Assembly: GCA_027449725.1 (NCBI GenBank)
Contig: DAIDLB010000160.1
Span: 1-10,501, forward strand
Length of the DNA stretch: 10,501 bases
Direction: 5' to 3'
Source: Chlamydiota bacterium
GTDB lineage: Bacteria; Chlamydiota; Chlamydiia; Chlamydiales; SM23-39
In this document: piece after piece, positions 6,145 to 10,501 of the stretch
Position numbering within the stretch: position 1 is the stretch's first letter
Layout: every line of letters starts with the position of its first letter
Notes under the pieces: generated by a model
Told to the model about the DNA's origin: nothing
Seen by the model: the letters and a program-made list of their open reading frames with translations, nothing else
Database searches by the model: none
Program-made: the position numbers and the translations under genes

Positions 6145-6216
6145 GCCCAGGTAGCTCAGTGGTAGAGCACTTGCATGGTAAGCAAGTGGTCGTAGGTTCA
6201 ATTCCTATCTTGGGCA
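6145..6216 (+). tRNA. tRNA-Thr (anticodon GGT)
   Basis: A full cloverleaf of 72 nt. The acceptor stem is 6145-6151 with 6209-6215, one G-U pair. The D arm has AGTGGTAGA, the anticodon arm is CTTGC-ATGGTAA-GCAAG with anticodon GGT, and the T arm contains GGTTCAATTCC. The discriminator base is A at 6216 and CCA is not encoded. Its position just before tuf matches the arrangement in Chlamydia. Confidence 0.93.
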
Positions 6217-6245
6217 AAAGCAGAGCCTAATGGAGGAACTCAGAA

Positions 6246-7430
6246 ATGGCCAAAGAAACTTTTCAACGAACAAAGCCCCACGTAAACATTGGAACGATCG
6301 GTCACGTCGACCACGGTAAAACGACCCTGACCGCAGCGATCACAAAGACTCTCGCTGAGAAGGGGATGGCGAAATTCCGAGATTACGCTTCAATTGACAA
6401 CTCGCCTGAAGAAAAGGCGCGTGGAATTACAATCAATTCGTCGCACGTAGAGTATCAAACGGACGCCCGCCACTATGCACACGTAGACTGCCCGGGACAC
6501 GCCGACTACGTAAAGAACATGATTACCGGCGCTGCTCAAATGGACGGCGCGATCCTCGTTGTGGCTGCGACCGACGGTCCTATGCCGCAAACAAAAGAGC
6601 ACATCCTCTTGGCCCGCCAAGTAGGCGTTCCTGCGATCGTCGTCTTCTTGAACAAGATGGACATGATCGGCAAAGGGGACGAAGAGCTGGTTGAGTTGGT
6701 CGAAATGGAGCTGACCGAACTGCTCGAAGCTAAAGGTTACAAAAACGTGCCGATCATCCGCGGTTCCGCTTTGAAAGCGCTTGAGGGTGATCCTCAGTAC
6801 GTTCAAGCGATCATGGACCTCATGAAAGCGGTTGACGAGAAGATCCCGACGCCGGCCCGCGAAGTCGACAAGCCGTTCCTGATGCCGATCGAAGACGTCT
6901 TCTCGATCTCCGGTCGCGGTACTGTTGTGACCGGCCGTGTGGAAAGAGGGATCATCAAGGTTAACGATAAGCTGCAGATCGTGGGTCTCCGCGAAACGCG
7001 CGAATCGGTTGCGACCGGCCTAGAAATGTTCAACAAACTTCTTGACGAAGCGAGAGCGGGGGAGAACGTAGGTGTTCTTCTGCGCAGCATCGACAAGAAA
7101 GACGTTGAGCGCGGAATGGTTCTTGCAGCGCCCGGAACTTGCACGCCGCATACGAAATTCAAAGGTACAGTTTACATCCTGACAAAAGATGAAGGCGGCC
7201 GCCATAAACCGTTCTTCACGGGATACCGTCCCCAGTTCTATTTCCGTACAACGGACGTGACTGGAACCTGCACCTTGCCGGCTGGCACCGAGATGGTGAT
7301 GCCCGGAGACAACATCGAATTGGAAGCTGAGCTGATCAGCCCGATTGCGATGGAAGAAGGGATGCGCTTTGCGATCCGCGAAGGCGGCCGAACGATTGGC
7401 GCTGGAACAGTATCCAAAATTGTTAAGTAA
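6246..7430 (+). CDS. tuf: elongation factor Tu
   Basis: 394 residues, full length. EF-Tu is the GTPase that brings aminoacyl-tRNA to the ribosomal A site. The GTP-binding motifs are GHVDHGKT (19-26), DCPGHAD (81-87), NKMD (136-139) and SAL (174-176). Domains 2 and 3 follow from about 205, with the conserved '[13 protein letters not shown]' and the C-terminal '[22 protein letters not shown]'. A strong GGAGGA ribosome binding site at 6232-6237 precedes the ATG. The opening '[20 protein letters not shown]' is typical of chlamydial EF-Tu. The stop is followed after 8 nt by a terminator hairpin. Confidence 0.98.
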   Translation: MAKETFQRTKPHVNIGTIGHVDHGKTTLTAAITKTLAEKGMAKFRDYASIDNSPEEKARGITINSSHVEYQTDARHYAHVDCPGHADYVKNMITGAAQMDGAILVVAATDGPMPQTKEHILLARQVGVPAIVVFLNKMDMIGKGDEELVELVEMELTELLEAKGYKNVPIIRGSALKALEGDPQYVQAIMDLMKAVDEKIPTPAREVDKPFLMPIEDVFSISGRGTVVTGRVERGIIKVNDKLQIVGLRETRESVATGLEMFNKLLDEARAGENVGVLLRSIDKKDVERGMVLAAPGTCTPHTKFKGTVYILTKDEGGRHKPFFTGYRPQFYFRTTDVTGTCTLPAGTEMVMPGDNIELEAELISPIAMEEGMRFAIREGGRTIGAGTVSKIVK

Positions 7431-7438
7431 GTGAGCTT

Positions 7439-7476
7439 CCCGTGCAAAGCTAAGGCTTTGCACGGGTTTGATTTTA
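7439..7476 (+). terminator. intrinsic terminator or attenuator after tuf
   Basis: A perfect 12-bp stem, CCCGTGCAAAGC (7439-7450) with GCTTTGCACGGG (7455-7466), has a TAAG loop and is followed by TTTGATTTTA. It starts 8 nt after the tuf stop and ends 11 nt before the mature tRNA-Trp 5' end. That leaves no room for a normal promoter in between, so it probably tunes rather than fully blocks transcription into the downstream genes. Confidence 0.8.
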
Positions 7477-7477
7477 T

Positions 7478-7550
7478 GGGTGTGTAGCTCAGCTGGTAGA
7501 GCAGCGATCTCCAAAGTCGCCGGTCGGGGGTTCGAATCCCTCCGCACTCG
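7478..7550 (+). tRNA. tRNA-Trp (anticodon CCA)
   Basis: A 73-nt cloverleaf. The acceptor stem is 7478-7484 with 7543-7549, including two G-U pairs. The D arm has AGCTGGTAGA, the anticodon loop CTCCAAA reads CCA, and the T arm is GGGGG-TTCGAAT-CCCTC. The discriminator is G at 7550 and CCA is not encoded. It lies between tuf and secE, as in Chlamydia and several other bacteria. Confidence 0.93.
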
Positions 7551-7571
7551 TTTTAGCAGGGGAAAAAGAGG

Positions 7572-7793
7572 ATGTCTACGATTACAACGCAGAGAAAGAA
7601 AGTCTCGTTTTTTCGCGAAGTTCAAAATGAGCTGAAAAAGGTCACTTGGACCTCAAAAGCGGAATTGATCATGAGCACGAAAGCAGTTATGATCGCAACG
7701 TTCCTTTTTGGGATCGCGATTTATGCCTGCGACCTCGCGATCCATGCAGTCATAAACGGACTTGGCGCTTTGGCCAAGGGGATCTTGGGGTAA
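7572..7793 (+). CDS. secE: preprotein translocase subunit SecE
   Basis: 73 residues, the short single-span form of SecE. SecE clamps the SecY channel in the inner membrane. The family signature 'FFREVQNELKKVTWTSKAEL' occupies residues 13-32, followed by one membrane helix at about 37-60 and a short tail. The ATG at 7572 is preceded by GGGG and AGAGG, the latter very close to the start. It lies 21 nt after tRNA-Trp and 9 nt before nusG, the usual secE-nusG pair. Confidence 0.9.
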   Translation: MSTITTQRKKVSFFREVQNELKKVTWTSKAELIMSTKAVMIATFLFGIAIYACDLAIHAVINGLGALAKGILG

Positions 7794-7797
7794 GGAG
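7792..7797 (+). promoter_or_regulatory. nusG ribosome binding site that decides the start
   Basis: AAGGAG overlaps the TAA stop of secE. It lies 2 nt before a GTG at 7800 and 5 nt before the ATG at 7803. The spacing and the family N-terminus (MQRWFVVQ) favour the ATG. Confidence 0.7.
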
Positions 7798-7802
7798 AAG
7801 TG

Positions 7803-8348
7803 ATGCAGCGTTGGTTTGTCGTACAAGTGATCTCGAGTCACGAAAAGAAAGTTAAAAAAGCTCTTGAAGAGTCTCTCTCGTCTAAAGGGATGGCCGAATA
7901 TATCACGGAAGTCCTGATCCCGACGGAAAACGTCTCGGAAGTAAAGAGAGGACAGCAGAAGGTCAGCGAAAAGAGGATGTGGCCGGGCTACCTTCTCGTC
8001 AAGATGGAATTCAACGACGAGTCCTGGGCGTATGTGAAAGATACCCCGGGCGTCATCGATTTCCTTGGCGGCGAAAAACCGGTGCCCCTCTCTGAAAAAG
8101 AGGTCGCCGACATTTTGCAAGAGCTCGAAGACCGGAAGAAAGGCGTTGTGCAAAAGCACAAGGTGGAAGCGGGGGACAAAGTTAAGATTACCGACGGCGT
8201 CTTCATCAACTTTATCGGTACGGTGACGGAAGTCAACCACGAGAAAGGCCGCCTTAGCGTAATGGTCTCGATTTTCGGCCGCGATACGCGCGTTGATGAC
8301 CTGGAGTTTTGGCAGGTCGAACAAGTTTCTGCAGAGAATGCAGGATAA
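7803..8348 (+). CDS. nusG: transcription termination/antitermination factor NusG
   Basis: 181 residues from the preferred ATG. NusG binds RNA polymerase, reduces pausing and links it to Rho or to the ribosome. The NGN domain covers about 1-115, with 'RWFVVQVISSHEKKVKKALEES' and 'MWPGYLLVKMEFNDESWAYVKDTPGVIDFLGG'. The KOW motif covers about 125-160, around 'GDKVKITDGVFINFIGTVTEVNHEKGRLSVMVSIFGR'. Length and architecture are standard. It is followed by a 78-nt leader before rplK. Confidence 0.96.
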   Translation: MQRWFVVQVISSHEKKVKKALEESLSSKGMAEYITEVLIPTENVSEVKRGQQKVSEKRMWPGYLLVKMEFNDESWAYVKDTPGVIDFLGGEKPVPLSEKEVADILQELEDRKKGVVQKHKVEAGDKVKITDGVFINFIGTVTEVNHEKGRLSVMVSIFGRDTRVDDLEFWQVEQVSAENAG

Positions 8349-8380
8349 GCGGCCCGGCTTGTAAGCAGGGTCGAATAAAC

Positions 8381-8415
8381 ACTACGGGGAGAAGCTATGC
8401 TTCGTTTGGACTCGT
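8381..8415 (+). promoter_or_regulatory. possible L1 autoregulatory leader upstream of rplK
   Basis: The leader contains ACTACGGGGA followed by a small hairpin, GAAGC-TAT-GCTTC (8391-8403), then GTTTGGA and CTCGT, which can close back on the upstream ACG/GAG bases to form a stem with an asymmetric internal loop. In many bacteria ribosomal protein L1 represses its own rplKA message at a leader structure mimicking its 23S rRNA site, which includes a GGGAG strand. The position is right, but the match is by eye only. Confidence 0.35.
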
Positions 8416-8426
8416 AAAGGAGAAGA

Positions 8427-8858
8427 ATGGCAAAAAAAGTTGTAAAGGTTATCAAGCTGCAGATACCTGCAGGGAAGGCAAATCCCGCGCCGCCAATTGG
8501 CCCAGCGCTCGGTTCTGCCGGGATCAACATCATGGCCTTTTGTAAGGAATTCAACGCAAAGACTCAAGACAAAGCAGGCGACATTCTCCCTGTTTTGATC
8601 ACTGTCTATCACGACAAGAGCTTTACGTTCATAACAAAACAGCCGCCGGTATCCCGCCTCATCTTGAAAGAGCTGGGTATCGAATCGGGCTCTAAAATCC
8701 CGAACCGCGATAAAGTCGGTAAGCTGACAAAGGCGCAAGTCGCAAAGATCGCTCATTCAAAAAAGCAGGACATGCGGATTGTTTCCGATGAAGCCGCTTT
8801 CATGATGGTCATGGGAACTGCACGCTCGATGGGCGTCGATATCGTGGCGGAGGGATAA
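8427..8858 (+). CDS. rplK: 50S ribosomal protein L11
   Basis: 143 residues, normal for L11, which binds 23S rRNA in the GTPase-associated centre at the base of the L7/L12 stalk. The N-terminal domain shows '[34 protein letters not shown]', and the C-terminal RNA-binding domain ends with '[11 protein letters not shown]'. A strong AAAGGAG (8416-8422) precedes the ATG. It is the first of four ribosomal protein genes with short spacers. Confidence 0.97.
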   Translation: MAKKVVKVIKLQIPAGKANPAPPIGPALGSAGINIMAFCKEFNAKTQDKAGDILPVLITVYHDKSFTFITKQPPVSRLILKELGIESGSKIPNRDKVGKLTKAQVAKIAHSKKQDMRIVSDEAAFMMVMGTARSMGVDIVAEG

Positions 8859-8862
8859 TACT

Positions 8863-9561
8863 ATGGCACATCGATCAAAACGAATGAAAGAAGCGGACAA
8901 GCTCGTCGATATCGCAAAGTTCTATAAAGTCGAAGAAGCGGTCGCGCTCCTCAAAAAGACCCCAAGTGTGAAGTTTGACCAGACGGTTGATATCGCGCTG
9001 AAGGTGGGCATCGACCCGAAAAAATCGGATCAGATGGTTCGGGGAACTCTTTCCATGCCGCATGGAACCGGTCAAAAAGTGACTCTTGTCGTCATCGCTA
9101 AAGGCGAGAAGGCGAAAGAGGCGACGGACGCTGGCGCCGATTATGCCGGCGGAGACGAGCTGCTCGAGAAGATCAAGGGCGGCTGGACAGATTTTACAGG
9201 CCTGATTGCGACTCCCGACATGATGAGGGAACTCGGCAAGTTGGGCAAGATACTCGGTCCTCGCGGCTTGATGCCGACTCCCAAGGCAGGCACAGTGACA
9301 AACGACGTCGCTAAAGCCGTGAAGGAATTGAAAGCCGGTAAAATCGAATTTAAAGCTGACAAGACCGGCGTGATCAACAGCCGCGTTGGCAAACTCTCTT
9401 TTGAGGAGAATGCCCTCGTTGAAAATATCCGTGCTCTTCTGCAGGCGATTTCCCGCGCCAAACCGTCGAGCTCCAAGGGTGCGTTTCTCCGCTCTCTCTA
9501 CTTGACCTCTACGATGGGGCCAGGCCTTCGAATTGATTTGCAATCGCTGGCGATTGCTTAA
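8863..9561 (+). CDS. rplA: 50S ribosomal protein L1
   Basis: 232 residues, close to the E. coli length of 234. L1 forms the mobile stalk at the E site and usually represses translation of its own operon. Family segments include '[32 protein letters not shown]' and '[30 protein letters not shown]'. The ATG lies 4 nt after the rplK stop, with GGAGGG inside the end of rplK, which suggests coupled translation. Confidence 0.97.
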   Translation: MAHRSKRMKEADKLVDIAKFYKVEEAVALLKKTPSVKFDQTVDIALKVGIDPKKSDQMVRGTLSMPHGTGQKVTLVVIAKGEKAKEATDAGADYAGGDELLEKIKGGWTDFTGLIATPDMMRELGKLGKILGPRGLMPTPKAGTVTNDVAKAVKELKAGKIEFKADKTGVINSRVGKLSFEENALVENIRALLQAISRAKPSSSKGAFLRSLYLTSTMGPGLRIDLQSLAIA

Positions 9562-9575
9562 AAAAGGATAGGACA

Positions 9576-10070
9576 ATGAGAGCTGAAAAACATTTGCTAC
9601 TAGACGAGATCAAACAGAAAATCGACTCGTCAACTGCATTGATCGTTGCTCGCTACGATCGCCTTCCTCCCAATCTCTCTTGGGAGTTCCGCGATCAGCT
9701 AGCAAAGTCCGGCAGCGCCTTTGAAGTTGTGCGCAAACGCGTATTTTTGAAGGCCGCCGAACAGGCCGGCATTAAGCTGGACGAATCTCTGTTGAAGGGG
9801 CATATCGGCGTTGTTTTCGTACAGCAGCCCGATGCGATGCCTTCCGCGAAGATGGTGTGTAAGTTTTCAGGAGACAACCAGAATGTACTGGAAGTCGTCT
9901 GCGGACAGATTGAAGGGAAAATCTACGGCGGCGCGGAAGTCGTGCAGCTGGCGAAACTCCCAGCTCTGGATGAAATGAGGGCGCAATTCCTCGCTCTCCT
10001 CGTTTCTCCGATGTCGCAGACGCTCGCCGTCTTCGATGCTTTGATAGAAAAGAACAGTCAAGAATCATAA
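9576..10070 (+). CDS. rplJ: 50S ribosomal protein L10
   Basis: 164 residues. L10 anchors L7/L12 dimers to the ribosome and contacts 23S rRNA next to L11. The N-terminal domain shows '[45 protein letters not shown]', and the C-terminal helix that holds L7/L12 is at about 133-162 ('[21 protein letters not shown]'). AGGATAGGA precedes the ATG. Only 14 nt separate it from rplA, too little for the L10 leader found in many other bacteria. Confidence 0.93.
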   Translation: MRAEKHLLLDEIKQKIDSSTALIVARYDRLPPNLSWEFRDQLAKSGSAFEVVRKRVFLKAAEQAGIKLDESLLKGHIGVVFVQQPDAMPSAKMVCKFSGDNQNVLEVVCGQIEGKIYGGAEVVQLAKLPALDEMRAQFLALLVSPMSQTLAVFDALIEKNSQES

Positions 10071-10086
10071 TTGTGAGGGTTGTAAC

Positions 10087-10476
10087 GTGAGTGCTCAAAT
10101 TGAAGAACTTGTAGAAAAGTTGAGCCATCTTTCCGTATTGGATATGGCAAAATTGAAAACTGCTTTGGAAGATAAATGGGGCGTAAAAGCGGCTGTTGCA
10201 GTAGCAGCGGCAGCGGCAGCTCCTGCAGAAGCGGCTGCTCCTGCTTCCGAGTCGACCGAATTTATGGTCACCCTGGAAGCTCCGATTCCGGATGACAAGA
10301 AGATCGGTGTCATCAAAGCCGTTCGCGAAGTGACCGGTCTCGGCTTGAAAGAAGCGAAAGAGATGGTTGAGGGCGCTCCAAAAGTGCTGAAAGCATCTGC
10401 TCCGAAAGCAGAAGCTGAAGAGATCTCGAAAAAGCTCTCTGCTGCCGGCGCTAAGGTGACGCTGAAAGGCCTCTAA
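10087..10476 (+). CDS. rplL: 50S ribosomal protein L7/L12
   Basis: 129 residues. L7/L12 dimers form the stalk that recruits translation GTPases such as EF-Tu. The N-terminal dimerisation domain is about 1-35, an Ala-rich hinge with Pro and Glu is about 36-55, and the C-terminal domain has '[32 protein letters not shown]'. The start is GTG at 10087, set by GAGG at 10074-10077 and by the family N-terminus. In Chlamydia rpoB follows; here only 25 nt remain in the window. Confidence 0.96.
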   Translation: MSAQIEELVEKLSHLSVLDMAKLKTALEDKWGVKAAVAVAAAAAAPAEAAAPASESTEFMVTLEAPIPDDKKIGVIKAVREVTGLGLKEAKEMVEGAPKVLKASAPKAEAEEISKKLSAAGAKVTLKGL

Positions 10477-10501
10477 GATCGGTTGATCTAAGGGATCATG
10501 A

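Noticed and set aside
7800..7802. GTG start for nusG one codon upstream
   Set aside because: Only 2 nt separate it from AAGGAG; the ATG at 7803 has better spacing and fits the family N-terminus.
7653..8324. Minus-strand ORF (223 codons) opposite secE and nusG
   Set aside because: It runs against two certain genes and has unusual His/Phe/Arg-rich composition typical of an antisense frame.
9562..9575. L10 leader RNA before rplJ
   Set aside because: The spacer is 14 nt, too short for the known L10 leader structure.
8875..9576. Long minus-strand ORF (233 codons) opposite rplA
   Set aside because: It mirrors rplA almost exactly and has no family features; L1 on the plus strand is certain.
10477..10501. 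Start of rpoB at the ATG at 10498
   Set aside because: Only four bases are visible from that ATG, too few to recognise a protein, and rplL and rpoB are usually further apart.

Overview
The window looks like a piece of a chlamydial chromosome, most likely from an environmental, chlamydia-like member of the Chlamydiales rather than from Chlamydia itself. The evidence is the gene order infA / tRNA-Thr(GGT) / tuf / tRNA-Trp(CCA) / secE / nusG / rplK / rplA / rplJ / rplL, which is the arrangement known in Chlamydia, together with a chlamydial-type EF-Tu, two copies of a hydrolase of the Chlamydia CHLPS (DUF818) type, and a two-helix membrane protein resembling inclusion membrane proteins. The base composition, about half GC by eye, is higher than in Chlamydia trachomatis. 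I cannot name the genus.

Positions 1-2423 (+ strand): the end of a HEAT-repeat protein overlaps by 4 nt with an intact M24 Xaa-Pro peptidase (pepP-like). It is followed by a serine hydrolase of the class C beta-lactamase/penicillin-binding-protein-like fold. That hydrolase stops shortly after its SxxK motif and is truncated.

Positions 2424-2546: a short junction region with no gene, dominated by a near-perfect 67-nt inverted repeat. It separates two convergent genes that have both lost their 3' ends, so it looks like a rearrangement or insertion scar.

Positions 2490-5735 (- strand): a tightly packed operon read right to left: sufE-like Fe-S assembly factor, Inc-like membrane protein, intact DUF818-type alpha/beta hydrolase, and a second, decayed hydrolase copy. 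The decayed copy has an in-frame TGA where the intact copy has Trp, and it has lost its C-terminus at the scar. The two hydrolase copies differ clearly in GC content.

Positions 5736-10501 (+ strand): a divergent intergenic region with a good sigma-70-type promoter leads into infA. Then come tRNA-Thr, tuf, a strong terminator-like hairpin just 11 nt before tRNA-Trp, secE and nusG, a 78-nt leader that may hold an L1 autoregulatory site, and the rplKAJL ribosomal protein genes. This is the core translation and transcription block that in Chlamydia continues into rpoB and rpoC. The window ends 25 nt after rplL.

The right half is ordinary, conserved housekeeping. The unusual material lies in 1515-5272: the paired truncations around the palindrome, the tandem hydrolase paralogues, and the Inc-like/hydrolase gene pair.
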